From the NCBI GenBank assembly GCA_934565655.1, contig CAKTIE010000009.1, forward strand, positions 7,703-71,702: DNA of 64,000 nt, in the 5' to 3' direction. Under the pieces are notes generated by a model, which saw only the letters and a program-made list of their open reading frames with translations, ran no database searches and was not told the DNA's origin. Positions 16,996 through 24,962 of the stretch are shown in pieces. How positions within the stretch are numbered: the first letter of the stretch is position 1; the number at the start of each line of letters is the position of its first letter. This DNA comes from an uncultured Oscillospiraceae bacterium (lineage in GTDB: Bacteria; Bacillota; Clostridia; Oscillospirales; Oscillospiraceae). Made by a program: the position numbers and the translations under genes.

Positions 16996-17379
16996 GTGAT
17001 CGATTTCGGGGGCTTTGTCCAGACGGAGGGACAGCCCATCTATTTGCAGATCATGCGCTATATTAAGCAGGGGCTGGCCGCCGGTACCATTGCCGACGGG
17101 GAGGAGATGCCCTCCCGCCGGGCGCTGTCGGCGCTGCTGACGGTGAACCCCAACACCATCCAGAAGGCGTACCGCCTGCTGGAGGAGGAAGGGCTGGTGC
17201 AGTCCCACGCCGGGGCGAAAAGCTATGTCCACGCCACGGAGCAGCAGCGGCAGGCGCTGCGACGGGAGCTGACGGAGAACCAGCTGCGGGGCATGGTACG
17301 GGATATGAAGCGCATGGGTCTGACGGCGGCGGAGGCCATGTCGCTGATCGGAAAGCTGTATGAGGAGGAGAGCGAATGA
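16996..17379 (+). CDS. GntR-family regulator, YtrA subfamily
   Basis: A 127-residue GntR protein of the short YtrA type: an N-terminal winged helix (GQPIYLQIMRYIKQGLAAGTIADGEEMPSRRALSALLTVNPNTIQKAYRLLEEEGLV, about residues 13-70) and a short helical dimerisation tail. It starts at GTG, with AAGGAGGCGGGAG just upstream. YtrA regulators usually repress ABC transporter operons induced by cell-envelope stress. Here it lies between two palindromic operators and the transporter genes, and its stop overlaps the next start as ATGA. Confidence 0.9.
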   Translation: MIDFGGFVQTEGQPIYLQIMRYIKQGLAAGTIADGEEMPSRRALSALLTVNPNTIQKAYRLLEEEGLVQSHAGAKSYVHATEQQRQALRRELTENQLRGMVRDMKRMGLTAAEAMSLIGKLYEEESE

Positions 17380-18152
17380 ACCGGTATCTTTCCACGGTCG
17401 GGCTGTACGCCCGGTCAAGTCTCTATAAAATACTGCTGATCACGCTGGTGACGGCGCTGCTGGCGGGCTTTCTGGTGTACCGGTATCCCACGCCTCAGGA
17501 GATCACAGAATACCATTATGATTTCGATGGCAATCCGGTGCCGTATACGTACAACACGCCCTATCTAGATGATGTGATCGGGCTCAGCCGCGCGCCGGTG
17601 GTGTGCGCCGTGGGCTTCACGGCCATCGTGGCGGTCATGTGTCTGACCGGCTGCGGCTATGGCGTCAAGACGGACTACACGGTGCGGCGGCTGCGGGTGC
17701 GGGAAAAGACCGCCTGCCTGCTGTGGGCAGGGTATCACGCGGCGATGCTGCTGTTCTTCTGGGCGGTGCTGGCGCTGACGCTATACGGCGTGCTGCTGCA
17801 CAGCCAGGGGAAGGTGCCGGAGTGGTACGGCCAGGTCGGATCGCAGACCATGATGATGCTGTGCTACACGGATACGTTCCTGCACCACCTGATGCCGCTG
17901 CAGGACCCGGCAATGTGGGGGCTGAGCATTTCCTCCGTGCTGGCGGTGTCCTTCACCACGGTGCTGTTTTCCTATCGCCAGCGTCACGGCAGCTTCAGCC
18001 CACTGGTGCTGCTGGCGCTGGGGGGCACCATCGGCAGCTTTTTTTGCGGCCTTATGCTGAGCGCGGCTTATTTGCTGCTGATGCTGCTTCTGCTGGGCGT
18101 GGCGGGCGCCGCCTTCTGCATACTGATGGGAGGTGACGATAATGCGGTCTGA
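17376..18152 (+). CDS. Membrane protein, ABC transporter permease-like
   Basis: A 258-residue membrane protein with about six hydrophobic segments (near residues 13-30, 70-95, 115-140, 180-200, 210-228, 232-252) and an extracytoplasmic loop after the first helix. It has no recognisable enzyme motif. Its position between the YtrA regulator and a second membrane protein and ABC ATPase suggests it is one permease subunit of the exported or sensed-substrate ABC system. Confidence 0.7.
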   Translation: MNRYLSTVGLYARSSLYKILLITLVTALLAGFLVYRYPTPQEITEYHYDFDGNPVPYTYNTPYLDDVIGLSRAPVVCAVGFTAIVAVMCLTGCGYGVKTDYTVRRLRVREKTACLLWAGYHAAMLLFFWAVLALTLYGVLLHSQGKVPEWYGQVGSQTMMMLCYTDTFLHHLMPLQDPAMWGLSISSVLAVSFTTVLFSYRQRHGSFSPLVLLALGGTIGSFFCGLMLSAAYLLLMLLLLGVAGAAFCILMGGDDNAV

Positions 18153-18687
18153 ACGGAAGCTTTCCCGACTGCTGCCGCCCAACATGGACGCGGCGCAGGT
18201 GAAGGGCTGGATCATCGCCCTGCTGACCATTACGGCGCTGCTGTGCGCGATCCTGTTTCTGGGCAGCTATCCGGAGGATTACCGGAACCTGTTCTGGGAT
18301 TGGGGCTCAAAGTACCAGAGGCTTATGCCGGGGGCGATCATGCCGCGATTCAGCCGGTATGCCATGCTCACGGTCTATGTGACCGGCGGCGCGCTGGTGC
18401 TGACGCTGGCCTCGGCGGCGCTGCTGTACAGCTCCTACTATCAGGGCAGCCGCAGCATCTATCTCATGCGCCGCCTGCCGGAGGGCCGCAGCCTGCTGCG
18501 CCGCCAGGTCTGGAGCGTTCCGCTGCGGGTCATGGGATTGCTGCTGCTTCTGGGCGTGGTGCTGCTGGCGGCGACGTGGCTGGTGTGGCGCTTCGTTACA
18601 CCGGCGCAGTGCCTGCCCACGCCGGAGAACATTCAGCGGGCGATGAACGAGATTGCGGCTTCGCCGTATTCAATAAAGCTGCCATAA
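18142..18687 (+). CDS. Small membrane protein, putative second ABC permease subunit
   Basis: A 181-residue protein with three to four membrane helices (about residues 22-42, 78-102, 128-155) and charged loops. The ATG at 18142 is preceded by GGGAGG at a good spacing and overlaps the previous gene by 11 bp; a GTG at 18133 is less likely. It does not resemble a complete permease by itself and may pair with the 258-residue protein. Confidence 0.68.
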   Translation: MRSERKLSRLLPPNMDAAQVKGWIIALLTITALLCAILFLGSYPEDYRNLFWDWGSKYQRLMPGAIMPRFSRYAMLTVYVTGGALVLTLASAALLYSSYYQGSRSIYLMRRLPEGRSLLRRQVWSVPLRVMGLLLLLGVVLLAATWLVWRFVTPAQCLPTPENIQRAMNEIAASPYSIKLP

Positions 18688-18700
18688 GGAGGGGTGCCAG

Positions 18701-19435
18701 ATGATCGAATTGAAGAATATCAGCAAAAAGTATGGAAAGACAGAGGCTGTAAAGGATGTTTCCCTCACGCTGCCGCAGGGGCAGATCGTGGGACTGTTCG
18801 GGGAAAACGGCGCGGGCAAGACCACGCTGCTGAAGTGTATGCTGGGCCTGCTGTCCCATGAGGGCACCGTCACACTGGACGGCGCGCCCATTACCGAGAA
18901 GAACATTGAGCGGCTCAGCTTCGCCACCTGCGAGCACTCCTTTTTCCCGGCCCTGTCCCCCAAGGGCCATCGCGACTTCTATCAGGCCCATTTCCCCCGG
19001 TTCAACGACAAGCGCTTTCAGGCGCTGATGAAGTTCTTCGAGCTGCCCATGGATAAGCCGCTGCGTGCCTTCTCCGCCGGTATGAAGAACCAGTTCGAGG
19101 TGGTCATGGCCCTGTCGCAGGGCGCGGACTATATCCTGATGGATGAGCCCTTTGCCGGGAACGACGTGTTCAACCGGGAGGACTTCTACAAGGTGCTGCT
19201 GGGCATTCTGGAGGAGCACGAGACGGTGCTGCTGTCCACCCATCTGCTGGAGGAGGTCAAGGACTTCATCTCCCGCGCGGTGCTGCTGAACAAGGGCGAG
19301 CTGGTGGGCGACTGCACCGTGGAGGAGCTGGAGGAGCAGGGCAAGGATCTGATGACCTATGTGAAGGAGACGTATCACTATCGGAACGACCGGGTCAGCC
19401 GCGCCCTCAGCGATCTGACCGGCAAGGAGGGGTGA
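18701..19435 (+). CDS. ABC transporter ATP-binding protein
   Basis: A 244-residue nucleotide-binding subunit. Walker A is GENGAGKTT (about residues 35-43), the Walker B region is YILMDEPFAGND, and the H-loop is LLSTHLLEEV. The signature motif is unusual, FSAGMKNQFEVVMAL in place of LSGGQ, as in YtrB-type and some bacitracin-type exporters. It energises the two membrane proteins just upstream. AAGGAGGGG precedes the start. Confidence 0.9.
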   Translation: MIELKNISKKYGKTEAVKDVSLTLPQGQIVGLFGENGAGKTTLLKCMLGLLSHEGTVTLDGAPITEKNIERLSFATCEHSFFPALSPKGHRDFYQAHFPRFNDKRFQALMKFFELPMDKPLRAFSAGMKNQFEVVMALSQGADYILMDEPFAGNDVFNREDFYKVLLGILEEHETVLLSTHLLEEVKDFISRAVLLNKGELVGDCTVEELEEQGKDLMTYVKETYHYRNDRVSRALSDLTGKEG

Positions 19436-19436
19436 C

Positions 19437-21080
19437 ATGAAACGACGCATCCTGATCGTCGCGCTGGCGCTGGTGCTGGCGGTGGGCGGCATCGCGGCGC
19501 TGAACATCCACACGGCGAAGGAAGCCACCCCCATTGAGATGCAGGTGGTGGACTCCATCGGAGACGCCAGCGCCGCCCAGGGGCTGCTGGTGGATCACCG
19601 TATCATGCTGGGAACCACCATGCTGTGGTACACCGATTATGCCCCGGCCACCGGTGAAAGCGACACGGATTTCTTTGTGACGTACCGCAATATGCAGCAG
19701 CAGACCTATTACAGCCGGAAGGATAATGAGACCGACAGGACACGACTGACGTGCAGCGCGGTGGACGCCTACAACATAAATGATCCCATCGTGAAGGATC
19801 TGTGGGCGGAGGCAGAGCACGGCGATGAGAGCGAACGCATGGAGGCGGCCCGCCGGGTCTATCCCATCGACTATTACGACACCTATCCCGTATATCTGGA
19901 AGACAGCTGGAACTCGGATGGCCCTTCCGTATATTATCAGGAAGAGCTGGCCTTTGATAAGCTGCGTGTCCCGGTGGGGAAGTACGACTTTTTTGAGCTG
20001 TCCCTCGATTTTGGCACGGGGGTCGATGGCGAGGATGTGGTGGATTACGTCGGCACCAGAAACTGGTATATGCAGAACCGCTTTACGCCCTATTACGTCA
20101 ACAGCGGCGACCACATTCTGGTGACGGCGGGCTTCCCGGCGGATGTGGAGCCTCAGGCGGACTGGGCACCGGAGGGCTTCGGATTGTGGGATATGCCCGT
20201 CCGTGAGGCGAAGGAGACGGTCGACAACGGCTATTATGTGAAGTATCTGCCAGTGACGGCGGAGTGCCGTCTGGTATATCCGCTGGACATCGAGACGCAG
20301 CGTGTGGCGCGGCTGGAGCAGAGCAGCGACGGCAAATACATCCTGCTGGTGACGGTGGAGGAGGAACGCTTCGTGCTGCATGTGCTGGACAGCAGCGACT
20401 ACCATCTGGTGCAGCGGCTGGATATCGACGGTGCGGAGGTGCGGGAATCTTCCGACACTATCTTTATGGATAGCTGGTACTATAGAGATAGCTGGAGCGT
20501 TGCGTTCGGTGACTACCGCCCGGTGGAGGAGGACTGGTCCGGCTATCGCATCGACCCGCCGCAGGATGACCAGGAGAGCACCCTCACCTGCGAATACCGG
20601 GAGTATCCCACGGTCAGCATGCGGCAGGGAGACGGCTATCTGGTATTGCTGCTGGGAAGCTCCCGCGTGGCGCTGCTGACGCCCGACAGGGAGGGATACA
20701 AGGGTGAATTCCTCTGCGACGCGCCGGATTACAGCTATGTGGAGGACAAGGACGGCACACAGCACCGCTATTTCCTGTACTATGACGAGCGGGACGAGGT
20801 GGAGTACTATGGGCTGTGGAGCGCGATCCCCACGGTGGATGCGGACTATGCGATGGCCTATAACGGCCGGTATCTGGCCGCGGCCGCCTATGACGGAAAC
20901 GGCGAGCTGATGGTGAGCGTGTTCGGAAAGGACGGCCTGCAATACGCCGCCTATGTGCGCAGCAGTCTCGTTACACAGCTGGGCCATGGAAATTACAGCT
21001 TCTCGCCGGTGGGGGCGGATGTGATTATGACCGAAGATGGAATCGCTGCCCCAAGACCGGGCCTTATGTGGCAGAGCTGA
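19437..21080 (+). CDS. Large extracytoplasmic protein of the YtrA operon
   Basis: A 547-residue protein that I cannot assign to a family. An N-terminal signal anchor (KRRILIVALALVLAVGGIAAL, residues 2-22) is followed by an acidic, Tyr/Asp-rich ectodomain, with repeated short beta-like units (DGKYILLVTVEEERFVLHVLDSSDYHLVQRLDI, NGRYLAAAAYDGNGELMVSVFGKDG) reminiscent of a beta-propeller. Its ATG follows the ABC ATPase stop by one base. It may bind the operon's ligand outside the membrane. Confidence 0.72.
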   Translation: MKRRILIVALALVLAVGGIAALNIHTAKEATPIEMQVVDSIGDASAAQGLLVDHRIMLGTTMLWYTDYAPATGESDTDFFVTYRNMQQQTYYSRKDNETDRTRLTCSAVDAYNINDPIVKDLWAEAEHGDESERMEAARRVYPIDYYDTYPVYLEDSWNSDGPSVYYQEELAFDKLRVPVGKYDFFELSLDFGTGVDGEDVVDYVGTRNWYMQNRFTPYYVNSGDHILVTAGFPADVEPQADWAPEGFGLWDMPVREAKETVDNGYYVKYLPVTAECRLVYPLDIETQRVARLEQSSDGKYILLVTVEEERFVLHVLDSSDYHLVQRLDIDGAEVRESSDTIFMDSWYYRDSWSVAFGDYRPVEEDWSGYRIDPPQDDQESTLTCEYREYPTVSMRQGDGYLVLLLGSSRVALLTPDREGYKGEFLCDAPDYSYVEDKDGTQHRYFLYYDERDEVEYYGLWSAIPTVDADYAMAYNGRYLAAAAYDGNGELMVSVFGKDGLQYAAYVRSSLVTQLGHGNYSFSPVGADVIMTEDGIAAPRPGLMWQS

Positions 21081-21088
21081 ACAGGAAA

Positions 21089-21126
21089 GAGAAGGCAGTT
21101 GCCTGCGGCGGCTGCCTTCTCTTTTT
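21089..21126 (+). terminator. Terminator of the YtrA-type operon
   Basis: Stem GAGAAGGCAG (21089-21098) with CTGCCTTCTC (21112-21121), followed by TTTTT. Confidence 0.85.
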
Positions 21127-21185
21127 GCGAAACTGTGTTTACCCATAAGAAAAGATGGAAGAAAAAGAAATATCTGGAATAAAAT

Positions 21186-21211
21186 TTGTCAAATTGTTAC
21201 AGTTTTGACAA
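21186..21211 (+). promoter_or_regulatory. Inverted repeat upstream of but
   Basis: TTGTCAAA (21186-21193) and TTTGACAA (21204-21211) form a perfect 8-bp inverted repeat with a 10-bp centre, about 50 bp upstream of the -35 box of the CoA-transferase promoter. It may be a regulator site. The spacing does not match a Rex operator. Confidence 0.4.
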
Positions 21212-21236
21212 TCTCAATTTGGGCAAGCCGCTGAAT

Positions 21237-21289
21237 TTGATATTTTTTTAACGAAATGGGTTGATATTTTTTTAACGAAGTAGTAAAGT
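21237..21289 (+). promoter_or_regulatory. but promoter embedded in a tandem 24-bp direct repeat
   Basis: The 19-mer TTGATATTTTTTTAACGAA occurs at 21237-21255 and again at 21261-21279. The second copy supplies TTGATA (21261-21266) as the -35, with a 17-bp spacer and TAAAGT (21284-21289) as the -10. Confidence 0.6.
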
Positions 21290-21346
21290 ATTGAACCAGA
21301 GAGAAAACCAGGGATAGAAAAGAAAGAAAACAGGAGGCATATAAAA

Positions 21347-22696
21347 ATGGCATACGAAGAATTTCTGGGTATGTATCAATCCAAGCTGACCACGGCAGAC
21401 GAAGCCGTTAAAGTGATCAAGTCCGGCGACTGGGTAGACTATGGCTTCTGCAACACCCATCCCCACGTTCTGGATGAGGCGCTGGCACGCCGCGCCCCGG
21501 AGCTGGAGGATGTGAAGGTCCGCGGCGGCATCGCCCTGTGGAAGCCCGCCATCTTCGATATCGAGGAGCCTGCCAAGCATATCATCTATAACTCCCACCA
21601 CACCAGCGGCTTCGAGCGCAAGCACATCGAGACGGGCGCCTGCTTCTATGAGCCCATGCGCTATTCCGAGCTGCCCCGCTACTACTATGATCACATCAAT
21701 CCGCCGGATGTGGCCCTGATCCAGGTGGGCCCCATGGATAAGCACGGCTACTTCAACTTCGGCGTTTCCGCGTCCCACATGAAGGCCATCTGCGACACGG
21801 CGAAGATCGTTATCGTGGAGGTCAACCAGAACATGCCCCGCTGTCTGGGCGGCTTCGGCGAGAGCGTACATATCTCCGACGTGGACATGATCGTGGAGGG
21901 CCGCAACGACCCCATGGGCCAGCTGCTGTCCGCGCCTCCCACGGAGATCGACAAGGCCGTGGCCAGGCAGGTGGTGGAGCGCATCCCCAACGGCGCATGT
22001 CTCCAGCTGGGTATCGGCGGCATGCCCAATGCCGTGGGTATGCTGCTGTGCGAGTCCGACCTGCGCGACATGAGCGTCCATACCGAGATGTATGTGGAGG
22101 CCTTTGTGGATCTGTCCCTGTGCGGCAAGATCAGCGGCGCCAACAAGAGCATCGACCATGGCCGCCAGACCTATTCCTTCGCCGCCGGCAGCCAGCGGGT
22201 CTATGACTTCCTGGATGACAACCGCATGTGCATGGCCGCGCCTGTCAGCTATGTGAACGATATCCGCACCATCGCGGCCATCGATAACTTCATGTCCATC
22301 AACAACGCGGTGGACATCGACCTGTACGGCCAGGTAAGCAGCGAGACCTCCGGCATCCGCCATATCTCCGGCGCAGGCGGTCAGCAGGACTTCGTGCTGG
22401 GCGCATATCTGTCCAACGGCGGCAAGAGCTTCATCTGCCTCTCCTCCACCTTCAAGAAGAAGGACGGCACGCTGGCCTCCCGTATCCGTCCCACGCTGGC
22501 CGAGGGCAGCATCGTCACCGATACCCGCGTGAACACCATGTATGTGGTCACCGAGTACGGCTGCGTGAACCTGAAAGGTCTGTCCTCCTGGGAGCGCGCC
22601 GAGGCGCTGATCTCCATTGCCCACCCCGACTTCCGCGAGGAGCTGATCCAAGCTGCCCAGAAGCAGAAGATCTGGTATCACAGCAACAAGCGCTGA
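21347..22696 (+). CDS. but: Butyryl-CoA:acetate CoA-transferase
   Basis: A 449-residue family I CoA-transferase that releases butyrate while making acetyl-CoA from acetate, the last step of butyrate formation in many gut Clostridia. The N-terminus ([18 protein letters not shown]), [13 protein letters not shown] [39 protein letters not shown] with the predicted catalytic Glu247, and [17 protein letters not shown] closely follow Roseburia-type But. The related 4-hydroxybutyrate CoA-transferases are more distant. AGGAGG precedes the ATG. The gene is monocistronic with a structured upstream region. Confidence 0.87.
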   Translation: MAYEEFLGMYQSKLTTADEAVKVIKSGDWVDYGFCNTHPHVLDEALARRAPELEDVKVRGGIALWKPAIFDIEEPAKHIIYNSHHTSGFERKHIETGACFYEPMRYSELPRYYYDHINPPDVALIQVGPMDKHGYFNFGVSASHMKAICDTAKIVIVEVNQNMPRCLGGFGESVHISDVDMIVEGRNDPMGQLLSAPPTEIDKAVARQVVERIPNGACLQLGIGGMPNAVGMLLCESDLRDMSVHTEMYVEAFVDLSLCGKISGANKSIDHGRQTYSFAAGSQRVYDFLDDNRMCMAAPVSYVNDIRTIAAIDNFMSINNAVDIDLYGQVSSETSGIRHISGAGGQQDFVLGAYLSNGGKSFICLSSTFKKKDGTLASRIRPTLAEGSIVTDTRVNTMYVVTEYGCVNLKGLSSWERAEALISIAHPDFREELIQAAQKQKIWYHSNKR

Positions 22697-22736
22697 ACCC
22701 CGACAACACTTCCAACAGGAAGAGTAATACAAGGTC

Positions 22737-22768
22737 AAGGAGCACCGTTCTTTGGAACGGTGCTCCTT
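22737..22768 (+). terminator. Hairpin after but
   Basis: A 14-bp perfect stem, AAGGAGCACCGTTC with GAACGGTGCTCCTT, around a 4-nt loop. The T tract afterwards is poor, so termination may be partial. Confidence 0.6.
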
Positions 22769-22838
22769 GGCGTTTGCACGCGGGCGCGAACTCTGCGAGG
22801 CTCTTATACCGTATAAAACGGAGAAAATTGTGTTTCTT

Positions 22839-22870
22839 TTCTTGCAAGATGCGAAAAAAGCGGCTATAAT
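22839..22870 (+). promoter_or_regulatory. carD promoter with a CTTGCAAG palindrome on its -35
   Basis: TTGCAA (22842-22847), 17-bp spacer, TATAAT (22865-22870). The -35 lies inside TTCTTGCAAGAT (22839-22850), the same 12-mer that precedes the GntR gene at 47611-47622. Confidence 0.75.
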
Positions 22871-22927
22871 GGAAGCATCAAATGATAAGGAAGATGATAT
22901 CAGCAGTTTGTGAAAAGGAGGGACGGT

Positions 22928-23410
22928 ATGTATACCGTGGGTGAAAAGGTTGTGCACCCCATGCATGGGGCGGGTGTGATCGCGGAGATCACCGAGGAGC
23001 GTCTGAGCGGCGCGTTGGCGCGTTACTATGTATTTACCGCGCCTTTAAGTGGACTGACATTGAAAATACCGGTGGACAACAGTGGCGCGGTGGGTCTGCG
23101 GCAGCCGATCAGCCGCCAGCAGCTCTCCGAGATGCTGTCCTCCCTGCGCGAGACGGAGGAGGACATGACCGAGAACTGGAACCACCGCTATCGGGAGAAT
23201 ATGGAGCGGATCAAAAGCGGCGATCTGCGTGAGGTGGCACGGGTCATCAAGGGCCTGATGAGCCGCGAGGCACGCCGGGGACTTTCCACGGTGGAGCGCA
23301 AGATGCTGCGCAGCGCCAAGCAGATCCTGCTGAGCGAGGTCATGCTGGTGGAGGATCTCAGCTATGACGGGGCGGAGCAGCTGCTGAGCCGCAGCGTACT
23401 GGCAGAGTAA
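22928..23410 (+). CDS. CarD/CdnL-family RNA polymerase-binding regulator
   Basis: A 160-residue protein with the CarD/TRCF RNA-polymerase-interaction domain at the N-terminus (YTVGEKVVHPMHGAGVIAEITEE, about residues 2-60) and a helical DNA-binding C-terminal part (MSREARRGLSTVERKMLRSAKQILLSEVMLVEDLS). It stabilises open promoter complexes. The ATG at 22928 follows AAAAGGAGGG. An earlier in-frame GTG would place that ribosome binding site inside the gene. It leads an operon with ispD and ispF, the usual Clostridia arrangement. Confidence 0.93.
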   Translation: MYTVGEKVVHPMHGAGVIAEITEERLSGALARYYVFTAPLSGLTLKIPVDNSGAVGLRQPISRQQLSEMLSSLRETEEDMTENWNHRYRENMERIKSGDLREVARVIKGLMSREARRGLSTVERKMLRSAKQILLSEVMLVEDLSYDGAEQLLSRSVLAE

Positions 23411-23419
23411 GGAGATAAA

Positions 23420-24157
23420 ATGGGCTTTTGGAATACGGTACAGAGGATACAGGATAAGACGCGGCCGCTGTGCAGCATGATCGTGGCGGCGGCCGGCTCC
23501 AGCACCCGCATGGGTGGGCAGGATAAGATGTTTGCCCGTCTGGGCGGCGCACCGGTGCTGATGCGCACCATCTGCGCCATTGATCAGGCGGAGTTGGTCA
23601 GCGAGATCGTGGTGGCCGCCAGTGAGGAGAATCTGGAGGAGGTGGCGGCGCTGTGCGCCCGTTCCGGCCTCCGGAAAAGGGTGAAGGTGGTCAAGGGCGG
23701 CGCGAGCCGCACGGAATCGGTGCTGTCGGCGGCGCTGGAATGTGACCCCAAGGCGGAGCTGATCGCCATTCACGACGGTGCCCGTCCGCTGGTGCGGCCG
23801 GAGATGATCGACGAGATGATCCGTCTGGGCGGCACGACCCACGCGGTGGCGCCCGCCATCCCCATGAAGGACACGGTGAAGATCGCGGACGGGAACGGAC
23901 TGGTGCTGTCCACCCCGGATCGCAGCACCCTCTACGCGGTGCAGACGCCCCAGGTGTTTCAGGCCAATATCCTGAAGGCGGCGCTGCAGTCGGCGCTGTT
24001 CTCCGGCGAGACCGTTACCGACGACTGCGGCGCGGTGGAGCGCCTGGGCAAGCAGGTATGGCTGGCGGCAGGCGACGAGGGGAACATCAAGATCACCACG
24101 CCTACGGATCTGGCGGTGGCGGAAGCCATCCTGCGGCAGCGGGAGGCGGCGCAATGA
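23420..24157 (+). CDS. ispD: 2-C-methyl-D-erythritol 4-phosphate cytidylyltransferase
   Basis: A 245-residue nucleotidyltransferase of the MEP isoprenoid pathway, making CDP-ME from MEP and CTP. The nucleotide-binding motif AAAGSSTRMGG appears at about residues 23-33 after a short N-terminal extension. HDGARPLV and QTPQVFQ are the other family motifs. AAGGAG precedes the ATG. The stop overlaps the ispF start as ATGA. Confidence 0.95.
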   Translation: MGFWNTVQRIQDKTRPLCSMIVAAAGSSTRMGGQDKMFARLGGAPVLMRTICAIDQAELVSEIVVAASEENLEEVAALCARSGLRKRVKVVKGGASRTESVLSAALECDPKAELIAIHDGARPLVRPEMIDEMIRLGGTTHAVAPAIPMKDTVKIADGNGLVLSTPDRSTLYAVQTPQVFQANILKAALQSALFSGETVTDDCGAVERLGKQVWLAAGDEGNIKITTPTDLAVAEAILRQREAAQ

Positions 24158-24636
24158 CGGCGCTGCGGATCGGCCACGGGTACGACGTACACCGTCTGGC
24201 GGAGGGCCGGGCCCTGATCCTGGGCGGCGTTGCCATCCCGTGGGAGCGCGGGCTGGACGGCCACTCCGACGCCGATGTGCTGACCCACGCCGTGATGGAC
24301 GCCCTGTTGGGCGCGGTCGCCGCCGGGGACATCGGCAAGCTGTTCCCGGACAATGACGAGGCCTTTCACAACATCTCCAGCATGGTGCTGCTGAAGCGGG
24401 TGGGGGAGTACCTCCGGCAGCAGGGCTATGCCGTGGTGAACATCGACGCCACGCTGATCGCCCAGGCCCCTAAGGTGTCCCCTTACCGGGAGGCCATGCG
24501 GCAGAACATCGCCGCCGCGCTGGAGGTGGATGTCTCGCAGATCAGCGTCAAGGCCACCACTGAGGAGCATCTGGGCTTTACCGGAGCGGGGGAGGGCATG
24601 GCAGCCCACGCCGTGGCACTGGTGGAAAAACAATAA
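24154..24636 (+). CDS. ispF: 2-C-methyl-D-erythritol 2,4-cyclodiphosphate synthase
   Basis: A 160-residue enzyme of the MEP pathway that cyclises CDP-ME-2-phosphate. The metal-binding GHGYDVHRL at the N-terminus and GHSDADVLTHA are present, as is the C-terminal ATTEEHLGFTGAGEGMAAHAV. The start overlaps ispD by four bases. Length and motifs are typical of the trimeric enzyme. Confidence 0.96.
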   Translation: MTALRIGHGYDVHRLAEGRALILGGVAIPWERGLDGHSDADVLTHAVMDALLGAVAAGDIGKLFPDNDEAFHNISSMVLLKRVGEYLRQQGYAVVNIDATLIAQAPKVSPYREAMRQNIAAALEVDVSQISVKATTEEHLGFTGAGEGMAAHAVALVEKQ

Positions 24637-24646
24637 ATATATGGGA

Positions 24647-24680
24647 ACACAGGAGGTTTCAGTGGCCTCCTGTGTTTTCT
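24647..24680 (+). terminator. Intrinsic terminator after ispF
   Basis: Stem ACACAGGAGG (24647-24656) with CCTCCTGTGT (24666-24675), followed by TTTCTTTT. Confidence 0.82.
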
Positions 24681-24710
24681 TTTCATACATTGGAATGGAG
24701 GAGGTGTACC

Positions 24711-24962
24711 ATGGATCATTATCTTTTTGTGGTGCGGTCTGCCACGCAGGCTCAGCGGATGGCCCGTGTACTGAACAGCGGCGGCATCCATGCCAGTGTG
24801 CAGCGGGTGCCGGCGGAATTTGCCCGGCAGGGCTGCACCTACGCGGTGCGGGTGGACGCCGCGGACTTCGACGCGGCGCAGGAGCGCCTGCGGCAGGCCC
24901 AGCTGACGCCGGAACGCATCCTGCGTCATGACCACGCCGGGTACAGTGAGGTGGCGCTATGA
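24711..24962 (+). CDS. DUF3343 protein, putative sulfur/selenium carrier
   Basis: An 83-residue DUF3343 protein. The only cysteine (Cys42 in RQGCTYAVRV) sits at the position of the family's conserved cysteine. DUF3343 proteins are usually found beside cysteine desulfurases and selenium genes and are suspected carriers of S or Se. GGAGGAGGTG precedes the ATG at 24711. The stop overlaps the desulfurase start as ATGA. A second, more cysteine-rich paralogue lies in the selenium cluster at 49.6 kb. Confidence 0.8.
   Translation: MDHYLFVVRSATQAQRMARVLNSGGIHASVQRVPAEFARQGCTYAVRVDAADFDAAQERLRQAQLTPERILRHDHAGYSEVAL

Noticed and set aside
19407..21146. 579-codon minus-strand frame opposite the 547-residue protein
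   Set aside because: The plus-strand frame has a start with context, a signal anchor and a terminator. The minus-strand frame has none of these and reads as low-complexity Val/His/Ile.
21186..21211. Rex operator upstream of but
   Set aside because: Rex sites have TTGTTAA-type arms with a 4-bp centre. Here the arms are TTGTCAAA/TTTGACAA with a 10-bp centre, so the geometry is wrong.
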